From contig CM076854.1 of the NCBI GenBank assembly GCA_039519185.1, positions 14,605,192 to 14,669,191 on the forward strand: a stretch of DNA of 64,000 bases, given 5' to 3'. Source of the DNA: Astragalus membranaceus. Its lineage: Eukaryota; Streptophyta; Magnoliopsida; Fabales; Fabaceae. Position numbers and translations under genes: made by a program. The notes beneath the pieces are model-generated. The model ran no database searches, had not been told where the DNA came from, and was given only the letters and a program-made list of their open reading frames with translations. Within the stretch, counting starts at the first letter, position 1, and every line of letters begins with the position of its first letter. Shown here piece by piece: positions 10,167-20,719 of this stretch.

Positions 10167-11871
10167 TGTTGGGCTATGTGATAACCTTAGAGGGGGGTGA
10201 ATAAGGTTATACGCTAAAATTGAATTCTTTTTGTTTTCAAAAATTAACAATGCACGTTTAAATCAAATGCGGAAAATAGGATTTAAACTATATGCACTAC
10301 CTAAGTAAGCTATACCTATTACAGAACCAGTTACAGTGAAATATTACGCTAACGATACTATTATCAAATTTAACGATAAACAGATTGTGATATTGATATT
10401 GAACGCAGTGCAATGATATCAAATATAAAAATAAACAAATATAAACGATAAACAAAGTAAACAGAAGGGAAAGAGATACACCGTGATTTTTACGAGGTTT
10501 GGGATAAAAGCCCTACGTCCTCGGCCTCCGACTTTGCACCCTTTGGACTTGATAACAACCACTATATGAGAAGAACTTCTTCAACGTTTTACAAGCAAGC
10601 AACTTCCCTATAGCTAATCTCAATTTTCCCAAATTGAGAACCCAAGCTCCCTGCTAAGGATTTCGCTAACAACTCAATCTCCCCGATTGAACTACCCAAG
10701 AACGCTTCCCAGGATTTCACAACCACCTCAATCTCCCCGATTGAATTACCCAAGAACACTTCCCGGGATTTCACAACAACCAAGTAATATATGAATACAA
10801 CAGAGAAACTATGATCCAATCACTCAAGCAATATAACAGTATAGTAGTTGAGAGAGATGAGTGATTTGGATTTAAAGATGAAGAACTTGAGAAAATAATT
10901 TGACAGTGAAAGTTCTTCTTTTTCTCTTTTTCTAATTTGTGAATATGTACGTTGTAGTTGTGTTTCTCGTTGTTTTTGAAACAAAAACCCCAAAGTCCTA
11001 TTTATAGGATTTGCAAAAATATGACCGTTGGACTAAGAGGGGAATCGATTATTTGCTTAAAAGAAGGTGTATGGTAATCGATTCTTTTCTTGAGAAAAAA
11101 GAAGTTAAGAATCGTTTATTTTCTTTAAAAAAATGTGTATGTTAATCGATTAAAATGTGACCGTTGTAGCACTTTTAAGAAGTGAAGAATCGATTGTGTG
11201 CTCTAAAGAAAACAGTATAGGAACCGATTGCTTGTTTTAAGAAATAAAGCCAGGAATCGATTTTGCGCTTCAAGGATGAAGCCCAAAATCGATTTTCCTC
11301 TTTAATGAGAAGTTAGCAACCGATTTCTTTCATTTTAAACACAAGTCATAATCGATTTTCCACTTTACAAACACAAGGTCATCAATCGATTGTTTTCTTT
11401 CCAAAACATATTCCTTTAAAAGACCCATAGGCTAGAAATCGATTTCTAGCTTTGTGAAGGAAACCACAAATCGATTCTTTGCTTGAATAATTAGGCTAGG
11501 AATCGATTTTCAACTTATAAACATAAAGTCATCAATCGATTCTTAGCTTTACCATTTTCTCATGCTACGTGCCTACCTATTAGGCTTTTATATCAAAGAT
11601 TTTTCTACGCTTTTAACACACCAGTTATATTTTAAAAAATCATCTCTCAACTACTAAAAGTTATAGAACTGAAGTGATAGGATCTTACATTGTGTCCTAT
11701 GAAAAGCAGATTAACAGTTAGGTCTCAAACTCTAGAGTAGCTTCTCTTCCAAGCCGCTACACTTTAAGATATCCTGCTCTTTGATTCATGTCCCATACTT
11801 TTATACAACTGTAATCATTAGTAGACAAATTGTAATTTGTTATCATACAAAACAAAGAGTGTTTTTCCTTG
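10167..11871 (-). repeat. Sirevirus LTR B (5' LTR of the minus-strand element)
   Basis: About 1.7 kb, matching LTR A almost throughout, including the AATCGATT array. It has one more copy of the ~55-bp internal unit than LTR A (inserted around 10615-10670). Similarity stops at CTTGG at 11871, short of the TTCAACA end seen in LTR A. Confidence 0.88.
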
Positions 11872-13407
11872 GAGACAACGCATGCAGCATATAGATAATG
11901 CAAATCGTCATTTATAATTTAAAAATAGATTGCAAACTAAAATATATATTTTTGGATGATGAATGATGCAAGAATAATGACACTTATTTTCTTTTATTTT
12001 TATTTTTATTTTTATTTAGAAATGATGCATGCATGGAGAAATGATGCATTTGAACTGGATGACAATATGAGTGAATTTATGTATGAATGCCACATTTTTT
12101 AACATGTATTCTATAATAATGATGTTGCAAATGATGAGATGCCTACACTACTTGATGATGATTTTTGTGAATGATTATAAATGGTGGTGTATGATAAATG
12201 AGATGTTTATGTTATATGGATAAAAATTGCCTTTTTTTATATGCGAGGAAAAAATGCACGATGCTCGCAATGATTTTTTAATGCATGGTAAGAAAAGAAT
12301 GCATGATGCTTGACATGATTTTTGAATATTTTTGTTTGTTTTTTGGAAAAGGGAATTCAAATGCATGAGTGTTTGTTTGAATGCAAGGGAATGAAGCTCC
12401 TTTGTGACCTAGAAGGGTTCCTTTGGGAATAGGTCTAAGGCTTTTTCTATTGAGTGGATCTTTCAAGGGTAGCTCTATAAAGTCCTAAATAATGTTCCTA
12501 GAGCCAACGACCCCAGTTAAGAATGCTAATCCCAACAATAGGTAAACTATTATGAGTGATAGCATCCTCAAAAGGGACCAAACTTTAGGTGAGGTTTTGT
12601 GACCACCAACTGGACGTACATCCAGAAGGCCATCACTACGCAACCTCGTTCTAACTTAGGTTATGCTCCAGTCCGGGTATATGACTATTCTCACGTGTGT
12701 GATGAAGTGTGATAGTGGAGTGTGTGTTGGAGCAAAATGTCAAGTATACCCCCAAACTGTAAAACAAACAAACACATATACAAAAATGGTTTTCTATCCT
12801 AAGATTTACATATCACATAAAAGAATAAATGTGCAATAAAAAATAAAAGACAAGAGAAGGGTAAAAATAAACATTAAATTAACAACTAATTCTACAACTA
12901 ATAGGTCTAAAGAAAAATGTTATGTTTCTTGGATCTTTTGTTTGTACTCTTAATAGATAGACCATTTGTTTGTCTTTAAACCGAGTGCACGATGGACACA
13001 ACTTTTGGTGTCACTTCTAGGTAGGAGACTACCTTAGGTGTCACTTCTAGGAAGCTCCTCCTCTATATAACAAAAACCAAAAAAAAACAATAAAAACTTC
13101 ATTTTCTTCAACTATTATCATATTTATGTAGGTTACAAAACTCACTCAAATAAAAAGTATGTGTTAATTAATCTCAATACAATATAGTACATTATGATGC
13201 ATTTTTTAGGTAAATGGGTCCTTTAAAACTATTGTTTTTATAAGAGTATTATATTTAATGTTTTTCTTTACGAATTCACACATAAGATCAAGATCGTTAA
13301 GCAAAAATAAGAAATAGTGTTTGAGGTTAAAACAACAAATAAAGCTTCATATTTATATGTTGCAATTGTTTACAAATATTACATATTTACTATTTTCTTA
13401 ACTTACT
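11872..13407. other. AT-rich sequence with uncharacterised repeat
   Basis: No gene seen. The part at about 12230-12345 is rich in ATGCATG and shows reverse-complement similarity to the leader region of the gag-only element near 49660-49770 (CATGTCAAGC, CATGCATTNTTTTCTT, GAGTNTCATGCATTC). A GC-richer stretch at 12400-12770 looks like decayed repeat, family not recognised. Confidence 0.45.
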
Positions 13408-13416
13408 TAGATTATA

Positions 13417-13731
13417 GGCTAAAGTGCTCCCGGGGTCCCTTATCTTTATTTAAAGTAACGATTTGGTCATTTATCTTTTTTTTGTCCCAAATCAGTCCTT
13501 TATCTTTTAAATTTTTGACACATAAATCCTTTTCTCTCCCAAATCAGTCTTTTATGTTTCAAATTTTTAACACATAAATCCTTTTTTTGACACATAAATC
13601 AGCACTGTTAACGGAAAAGGATTTATGTGTCAAAAATTTGAAACATAAAGGACTTATTTAGGACAAAAAAAACATAAAGGACTAATTCGTTACTTTAAAT
13701 AAAGATAAGGGACCCCGGGAGCACTTTAGCC
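13417..13731. mobile_element. Foldback MULE-type MITE with 9-bp TSD
   Basis: 315 bp, almost entirely a hairpin. The left end GGCTAAAGTGCTCCCGGGG is the exact reverse complement of the right end, with 44 bp perfect and imperfect pairing continuing inward. It is flanked by a perfect 9-bp duplication TAGATTATA (13408-13416 and 13732-13740). Long terminal inverted repeats with a 9-bp TSD indicate Mutator-like mobilisation. No coding capacity. Confidence 0.88.
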
Positions 13732-13740
13732 TAGATTATA

Positions 13741-14890
13741 AGTTGTATAAAAAAATCCATTGACTTTCTACTTTCTACGATTTATGTTTTATCATACACA
13801 ATCATTAACTTATTTTATTAAAATTCATCTAAACTTAATTTAATAATAATATTTAGAGGATGTAACTCAAATTTGGAAGAATATAAGAAAAATAGGATAA
13901 CGTTATAAAATAAAAACAAATGTGAGAGCCATTTTGCCTACGCAAGTCTCTTTTAAACATATTTTGTCAATATATTATGCTCATTTTCTTAATATAATAT
14001 TTATTTTTATTCTAATGTTTTAACTTTTAAGATAGGTGTAAAATCTTATCAGTTTATTCTTCAAATTCTACATATTAAACCATCATTTTTGTTTCTAAAA
14101 GAATAATATATTATTTTTTTATTGGCACAATGTTTATTTAGACTATACCTATATCAAAAATTATTTTTATTATTATTTATATTAGTATTCTTTATATATC
14201 AAAGAAAAATAAAAATATTTATTTTTTTATTCTTTCACAATTATTGATGTAATGTTTATTAGATTATATGCTATATCAAAAAATAAATTCATTATTTTTA
14301 AAATATTATTTCTTCTAGAATATTAATACCATGGTTTTATTTAATTCTTTTTCATATAGATATAAAAAGTAAAAAAAAAATAATTTTTTTATTTTTTATT
14401 TTTAAAAATTAAGTTTAAACTAAATTTCTGTATGTCTAATTTTATTTTTAAATTATCTTTTGGTTTTAGTTTCAATTTATGATGAAAATCAGAGAAAGAA
14501 AATAATAAAGACCACTATACATAATGAAAATACTGTACTACTCTAAAAGCTAACATTCATTTGTATGATATAAGTTTCACTGTACACATTCAATTGTCTC
14601 AATTATTAAAATTTATGCACATAAATTCAACATACTAATTAGTAGTAAGTTTATTCTTTTTACCAAAGTATTGACTTTATTATTCCTACTATATATAATG
14701 AAAATATTGTACTACTCTAAAAGCTAACATGAAAATATATTTACAAAATACATTTACCTTAAAAACTATCCTTTAGGTTTATAAATAAGCAAAATATTGA
14801 GTATTATTTGCATTGAGACATTTTCCTTAATTATTTTTCTAGAGGAAAGATATAGTATATTTTTGACGTAATCTTATTTATATTATATTC
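13741..14890. other. AT-rich intergenic sequence with old direct repeats
   Basis: No gene seen. About 14420-14660 is related in the same orientation to 17580-17790, on the other side of the solo LTR (shared AAAGAAAATAATAAAG, ATTATTAAAATT). A shorter direct repeat (ACTACTCTAAAAGCTAACAT) occurs at about 14536 and 14711. Confidence 0.5.
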
Positions 14891-15098
14891 TGTAACATCC
14901 TCAAAATAATTAGTAGAATTATTTGGGTGTTAACCCAACCCAATTAAATTAATTTAGTACTTGACTGGTAAATTTATTGAGTGCTAAAATTATTTATTAG
15001 TTGCCATCGGATCGTTAACCGGATAATACGGGTCAAGGACGATTTAGAATCGAAATAAGAAATTAAGGACAATATGGTAATTTTACCACGTTACCACT

Positions 15099-15142
<44 letters not shown>

Positions 15143-17390
15143 TGAAAGAAAAGAAAGAGAATTAAAAAGAAAGAAAAGAAAGAAAAGAAAGAAAGGATAC
15201 GCGAGAGACAGAGAGGAGAAATGAGAGAAAGGAGAGAAAAGAATGGAGAAGAGAAAGAAGGGGTGTGGAAGAAGAAGAGGAAAAATGAGGTACCTATGTT
15301 CATCAAAACGTCTTCCTTCCAACACAAAAAGTGATCGGCGTTCCTTCCTCTTCAATTTGGTACCAACATCATCACCATCAATTCACTCTCTCTCACTTTG
15401 CCATTTTCGAAATTTGGAGAAAAAGGGAGGTTTTGTGGTTCAAGCTCAAAGGAAAGCCTAGAATGGTGGTGAGGAGCGAGCTCAAGGTGGATTACACGAA
15501 TATTGAAGTCCGATTTGGGGTTTTTGAAGAATTAAAGGTTAGGGTTCAAATTTGGGGTTTATGTGTGAATAGTGATTGAGGTTGAAGATTATGAATAGTG
15601 TTTGATGATTCAAGGATGACTAGGAGCGAACCCGAAGCGTTTTGAGTGCGGAACGAAGTTCAATTTCGCGAATTGGAAGCTAGTTGGTGTTTAGGGTTCG
15701 AACGGCGGGATTTCGAGGAATTCGGTATTTCAGTCCAAGAGATGTCACGTGATTGAGCGGAAAGATTGGAAGCGGACTTGGGCGTTGTCGGAGCCTGGAA
15801 GTTTATGCGAGGATTGTTCGTGTGGTTATGTGGAGATTTTGAAGTCTCGATGATTTCGACTCGGTGTCGGCTCTCGCTTCAAGGGTGAGTTTTACTCACG
15901 CTTAGGATGTTTTCGTTTTACAATGAACTTTTCGTGATTTGGTTTCGAAAGATTTTGAGTCGAAAACTGTTATTTCGAAATATGTCGTATTTTGATAAAA
16001 TTCGTTTTGATTGAGATTTTGATTGATTTGATTGATTGTGTGATATTGATTGGGTCTGTTTTGATGGTTGTTTGAACTATTTTTAATCGGAACAAGAATC
16101 GGAATTGAGTGGAATAGCGAATTTCACAAGAAAACAGAAAACCTGCACTTTTCAGCAGACGATTGTGTCGCGACCCATCCCCATCGCGTCGCGACCAGGC
16201 TCAGTTTTGTCACGCAAATGTGTCTGTCTCTTTTGCGTCGCGACGGTAGCAGTTCGCGTCGCGACGCTTTGCAGTTTTTTAGCAAAAGTCACTGATTTTG
16301 TTTTCGCGATAACTTTTGATCCGGAAACCCGATTGAGGTGTTCTCAGGTGCGTTTGAAAGCTTATTGAAATTCCTAACCAAATAAATGGTTCAAATTGTA
16401 TAATGAACTGTTTTTGAAGTTATAGATTGTTTCAAATAAACCGAATAATAGAACTCGTGTGAGGACATGTTTTGTTGAAAAAGAAAACGGACTATGAGTC
16501 CTATGTGATATTGTATAAATGACGTGGGATGATTCTTGAATCATCTAAACCGGTCTATGGTATGTTCTATTTATTGAGTTATATAGTTGATGCGGGATGA
16601 ATATGACTTCGTCTAAACCGATCATTATATCTGTTATTATGCAACTGACGCGGGATGTTTATTAATTATTCATCTAAACCGGTCTATGATTCCTGATATA
16701 TATTATATCTAGTCGGGGTGACAACCCCTATGAAATAGCATGCTGGGTGAGGGAAGTCATGAGCCCTTGACCTAGGCCCCCATGTGGTTATGTTTTGCCT
16801 TTGGGAACTGTACACCTATTGGCTATGTTGGGGTTCACTCAAACTTTCGGCAGTTGGTGATGTGCTAGATGTTAAAAGGTTATGTTTGTAATTCATATTG
16901 AATTACCAGTGAATATTTTCAATTCAATAACAGAATGGCCAGTTAAAGAGAATTCATAATTGAACCGAGAGTGTTAGTAGGGGTCTCGGTAGAACTCACT
17001 GAGATTGAATCTCATTGTTTATATGTTGTTGTTTTACAGAGAAACAGGGAAAGAAAGGACCACAGAGGCACGAGTGGGTTGAGCTCGGACTGGTTGCTGA
17101 TGACTTAGCTTTATGCTTAAGTTTATATTTCCTTTTGTTGTCTATGTACTGCAACACTATGTCTGTAGTGTATATCTTTCTTCCGCTTTCTTGTATGGTA
17201 CTGAATACTATAGTTGCTGATGGTTTATGGTCTGAGAACCGTATCGTCTTGTATGTGTATAAGACTGTTTGGTTTATATTCAGCGAAAAATTATAGTGAT
17301 ATTCAGTGTCTAAGCAGGAAATATATCTCTGATGTTCTAAGGATGGTACACTTGGGTATTTTTACTAAATAAAAATACTAGGGTGTTACA
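14891..17390. mobile_element. Solo LTR, Ty3/gypsy (Tekay-like ends), 2500 bp
   Basis: Begins TGTAACATCC and ends GGGTGTTACA, the TG...CA style of Tekay/Del-type LTRs, and is flanked by a perfect 5-bp duplication TATTC (14886-14890, 17391-17395). It is homologous along most of its length to the second solo LTR at 33172-35338. It contains a (TG)19 run, a purine-rich stretch at about 15141-15290, CGTCGCGACG palindromes (about 16167-16266) and three ~60-bp repeats with GGGATG...TCTAAACCG (16525-16690). No internal region or partner LTR is present, so it arose by LTR-LTR recombination. Strand is not certain. Confidence 0.88.
15103..15140. repeat. (TG)19 microsatellite
   Basis: An uninterrupted 38-bp TG run inside the first solo LTR. 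The homologous site in the second solo LTR (about 33398-33408) has only a short TG run. Confidence 0.97.
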
Positions 17391-17395
17391 TATTC

Positions 17396-18191
17396 TATAT
17401 CAAAAAATATTTTGATTATTTTTGTAATAGTATTTATTTGATTTTTCTGACCTTGAAAATAGCATTTATTTAAATACTACGAATACCATTCCTTTTTCAA
17501 TTAGTTTTCGTATTATGATAAAAAACATAAGAATATATATTTTTGATTATTTTATTATTATAAAATTAAAGTAAACTAAATTTTTCTAAATCCAATTTTA
17601 TTTTGAATTTAACTTTCAGTTTTAGTTCCAATTTATGAATTAATATTTAGTGATAAAAATCAATGAAAGAAAATAATAAAGATAAGTAAATATTTGTTTT
17701 CTATGATATAAGTTTTGTCATACTCAGTTGTCTCTATTATTAAAATTGATGCCCATAAATTCAGCATATTAATTAGAATTACATTTCTTATTACTGAATA
17801 TAATGATGTTTATTAAAGTTTTATTTTTTCAACAAATAAGATCATACAAATTATTGACAATTATTTATATTAAAAAATACATACACTATATAAGAATGGT
17901 TCTTAAATCAAATAATTTTTGAATATTAAAGTACAACAATATGCTTATATAATAGTGTATTTTAAAAATACATAATTGATATATGTTTTTATATAAAAAT
18001 CCCTAAATTTTGTTTTAAAAAATATTATAACAACCCGTGCAACGCACGGGTATTCCCGTAGTTAATATAAGTATAGTATAATATTTTAAAATTTGCTATT
18101 ACTATTATTATTACGTTAATTAGATATTTTAATATAAGTTTATGTATTTTTTTAAATATCTTGCATAACACTGGCCATGACTAGAACACCG
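17396..18191. other. AT-rich intergenic sequence with a GC hairpin
   Basis: No gene seen. A GC hairpin ACCCGTGCAACGCACGGGT sits at about 18034-18052 in very AT-rich surroundings, followed by ATTCCCGTAG. A related hairpin occurs at about 19932. Such hairpins are common at ends of plant non-autonomous DNA elements (Helitron-like or MITE), but the element could not be delimited. Confidence 0.5.
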
Positions 18192-18202
18192 ACCATGACT
18201 AT

Positions 18203-18371
18203 GTTTTTTTTTTAGATTAAAACTGTGGAGGGAAACTACACAGCCCCCACGAGAGAGCGCGGCAATCGATCATCTCACCTTTCCAATTAAATACTTTTCG
18301 TGAGAATAGAACAAACCGAGTCGACCCTTACGGACCATAGCCCGCTCACCACTAGGCCAAATCCATTGGGT
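18203..18371 (-). mobile_element. tRNA-derived SINE, minus strand
   Basis: 169 bp ending (minus strand) in an A-run after ATCT, flanked by the duplication ACCATGACTAT (18192-18202 and 18372-18382). On the minus strand a box-A-like TGGCCTAGTGGTGAGC follows the 5' end. A weaker box-B-like GGGTCGACTCGG lies ~30 bp later. These features fit a pol III tRNA-derived SINE. Confidence 0.82.
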
Positions 18372-18544
18372 ACCATGACTATTTTATGATGGTGTTTATA
18401 TGATACTTTTTAGAAAACTTTTAATGTATGCGACAACTATTAACAACTTTTATGGTATGTTTGATATATGTGAAACGGGTGAGAGAGAGGTTCATGAAAG
18501 AGAAGTTGTAGAGAAAGATCATATTTCTCATGTTTAGTTTGAAG

Positions 18545-18912
18545 CAAGGTTTTAAAAACCGTACTGGACCGGCCGGTTCAACCGGTTGAACCGGGAACCG
18601 GACCCCTGGCCGGTTGGTCCAACCCCATTTGAACCGCAGGCCAAAGAACCGCCCAGAACTGGGGAAGAACCGATAGAACCGCCAAGAACCGCTTTGAACC
18701 GGGAAAGAACCGGGAACCGAACCGGGTTGAACCGCCCGAAATGCAATTTTTTAGTTTTAAATTTAATTTTTTCTCCAAAATTTAATATTTTTTATTTTTT
18801 ATTTAATAAATTACTTATCCGGTTCAACCATATGGTTGAACCGGTTGAACCGATTGAACCATGAACCGGAGGTCTCGCCGGTTCGATCTCCGGTCCGGTT
18901 TTAAAAACATTG
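18545..18912. mobile_element. hAT-type MITE rich in GAACCGG, 8-bp TSD
   Basis: 368 bp with terminal inverted repeats CAAGGTTTTAAAAACC / CAATGTTTTTAAAACCGG, flanked by the 8-bp duplication GTTTGAAG (18537-18544, 18913-18920). The body is filled with short GGTTCAACCGG / GAACCGG units in both orientations. The 8-bp TSD and ends indicate hAT mobilisation. No coding capacity. Confidence 0.87.
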
Positions 18913-18937
18913 GTTTGAAGAGAAATAGGAGAGAGAC

Positions 18938-19169
18938 AACCCAGAGCGCGGGGTTCAACGATTGGGGTTGATCCTCCCTTAACAAAGGGTCGGGAGTTCG
19001 ATCCCCGTCTTGGGTACGGAGCAGCGTTAAAACTCTGGGTCAGCTGTCCTGCCCCTCGAGACACCTAACTCTGGGCCAGCTGTCCTGCCCCTCGAGACAC
19101 CTACAATGAGCGAGAGATTAGTCACTACTGTCCGTACGGTGGATACCCGGGTTTACCCAAAAAAAAAAT
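18938..19169 (+). mobile_element. tRNA-derived SINE with internal 37-bp duplication
   Basis: Flanked by a 15-bp duplication AAATAGGAGAGAGAC (18923-18937, 19170-19184) and ending in an A-rich tail. A box-B match (GGGAGTTCGATCCCC) lies at about 18990, after a tRNA-like 5' part. A ~37-bp segment beginning ACTCTGGGYCAGCTG occurs twice in tandem (about 19032-19103), which is unusual for so short an element. Confidence 0.87.
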
Positions 19170-19184
19170 AAATAGGAGAGAGAC

Positions 19185-19415
19185 TAAAAACCTATGGGAC
19201 TCACTAATGTTGTTTCTGCACACTTGTGAAGAGAAATTAGACCATTTTTATTTTTATCCTTTACATTTATGTGTTAAGTTTTAACCCAACATTCTTTTTA
19301 TAGCTAGTAAAATACATGTGTAGGGGGTCGGCCCAACTATAAGTGAAGCCTAAAGCGAGCTCCAAAAGGAGTCCCTTTATATTTTAGTGTTAATACTTTT
19401 TACTTTATTTTATTT
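19185..19415. other. AT-rich flank with hAT 3'-end debris
   Basis: No gene. The motif GGTCGGCCCAACTATAAGTG (about 19327-19346) and the bases after it look like the non-coding end of the hAT transposase remnant that follows on the minus strand. Confidence 0.4.
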
Positions 19416-19597
19416 TTATTTAAATTTAATCTTTTTTGCTTTTTCTGATACGAAATCATTTATCAAACTATTGTAATCAATTTCACATAATATTTTTTTC
19501 GGTCAATAATAAAGCTAATTCATTCAATCTTTGTTGAGACATTGTTGATCTTAGGTAAGATTTTATTAATTTTAGTTTTGAAAAACTTCTTTCCCCC
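19416..19597 (-). pseudogene. hAT transposase C-terminal (dimerisation) fragment
   Basis: Minus-strand reading gives GERSFSKLKLIKSYLRSTMS, then QQRLNELALLLTEKNI. After a small frameshift it continues EIDYNSLINDFVSEKAKK and ends with TAA at 19416-19418. This matches the C-terminal dimerisation region of plant hAT transposases of the TTF/MYM zinc-finger type ('ERSFSKLKLIK.YLRSTM...RL..LA'). The rest of the transposase is absent, so it is a relic. Confidence 0.82.
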
Positions 19598-19764
19598 GCA
19601 GCAACGGCTACCAGAATCCATAACATTATTAATCACAGCCACTATCGGTGCTCACTGCTCCGAACCGCACGAAACCACTGCCGCACCGGCACAACAACAC
19701 CGCAAATCACCAGTCACAGTCTCACAGCGGCAACGCTATCAAATGAGGTCGCCCAAGTAGAAAT

Positions 19765-19880
19765 GAGAAATACACAACCAAAAAATGGTACACCAAGGAT
19801 CGAACCTTGGTGTTGGTCCTTGTTGATGTAGCAATGCAAAGCCCTTAAGCCGTTGCGCTAATAGTATCGTTTATACAGTT
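19765..19880 (-). mobile_element. tRNA-like SINE fragment
   Basis: On the minus strand a box-A-like TTAGCGCAACGGCTTAAGG and a box B GGTTCGATCCTTGG are present at tRNA-like spacing. There is no clear A-tail or target duplication and no complete cloverleaf. It is more likely a SINE fragment than a tRNA gene. Confidence 0.45.
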
Positions 19881-19931
19881 AGGGATTTACCATTATATTC
19901 AACGTTGCGGTATATGCATAACTAGTATTTT

Positions 19932-19950
19932 ACCCGTGCATACGCACGGG
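19932..19950. repeat. GC hairpin ACCCGTGCAT-ACGCACGGGT
   Basis: A near-perfect palindrome preceded by CTAGTATTTT and followed by GATACCGTA. It parallels the hairpin at 18034 (also followed by a CCGTA motif), so both may be 5' ends of one DNA-element family. A possible end CTAGT occurs at 21416-21420. Confidence 0.5.
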
Positions 19951-20145
19951 TGATACCGTATGGTCGGTGTATTGCCATGAAGTCATAATAGTAATTTGGA
20001 AAATATTCATAATTCATAAGTTGTGAACAATGTCCAAAATGTATGATTTGAAATTCAAAGTGGAATATGCATCCCCGTTGACAATCAGAATTACATTGAT
20101 CCATAATAATGTAATCGGACATTAGAGGTAAAATATGCATCCCCG

Positions 20146-20395
20146 TTGACCCTCCTGTTTGCATCCTCGTTGGCCCTCCTGTTGGCACTCCCGTTGGCGC
20201 TCTCATTGCCACTCTCGTTGGCACGCATGTTGGCAGTCTCGTTGGCACTCCCGCTCTCGTTGCCACTCCCATTGGCGCTCCCGTTGCCACTCCCGTTGGC
20301 ACTCTCGTTGATGCTCTCATTGCCACTCCCGTTGGCACTCATGTTGGCAGCCCCTTTGGCACTCCCGCTCTCGTTGCCACTCTCGTTGGCATTTT
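20146..20395. repeat. 12-bp minisatellite (GTTGGCACTCCC type)
   Basis: About 20 imperfect copies of a 12-bp unit, with occasional 18-bp units (…CCCGCTCTC…). Because 12 is divisible by three, long frames stay open on both strands, giving repetitive Ala/Asn/Gly/Ser/Glu or Thr/Val/Gly peptides. No start context or conserved domain supports a protein. Confidence 0.9.
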
Positions 20396-20719
20396 ACGCC
20401 TTTTTAATAATTATAAAATAGTTATTTGGTAATTTTTTATAGTGGTTAAATTGATTGATTTTATTTTTTATGAAAAAATTGATTGATTTTAGTAGAAAGA
20501 TTATAGTAAATAATATTTAATTTGACCGTTGTAAAAAAGATTAATTAATTTGACCGTGGTTAAAATCATTAATTTAACCGTTGAAAATAATTAATTTTAG
20601 TAGTTTCACTAAATTATAAAAATAGTGAGTAATTATTTTTAGTAAAAAAGGTGTAAAAAAAATTATTTTTATGACAAAAAAAACTGAAAAAATTTATGAA
20701 AGAAATCTTTTTTTTAAAA

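Larger units (their letters stand above)
5317..11871 (-). mobile_element. Sirevirus-like Ty1/copia element, internally deleted
   Basis: Two long direct repeats (5317-6977 and 10167-11871) flank a 3.2-kb interior that reads on the minus strand: gag, a protease scrap and an RNase H scrap. Integrase and reverse transcriptase are missing. The minus-strand primer site (TGGTATCAGTAGC) adjoins the right LTR, and a polypurine tract (AAAAAGGGGGAG) adjoins the left LTR. Long LTRs, a long coiled-coil gag with an extra CCHC finger, repeated polypurine tracts and palindrome-rich LTRs fit the Sirevirus (SIRE/Maximus) lineage. No matching TSD was found: GGGAA lies on the left, while the right LTR lacks its last ~7 bp. 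The right end is therefore probably eroded. It inserted into the Tat element's 3' end. Confidence 0.85.

Noticed and set aside
15091..15355. His/Thr-rich minus-strand ORFs
   Set aside because: Direct translation of a (TG)n run and a purine-rich stretch in a solo LTR.
19765..19880. Functional tRNA gene
   Set aside because: Box A and B-like motifs occur but no complete cloverleaf could be drawn. A SINE fragment fits better.
20091..20421. Repetitive Ala/Asn/Gly/Ser proteins encoded by the 12-bp minisatellite
   Set aside because: Open frames follow automatically from a unit length divisible by three. No conserved domain or start context.
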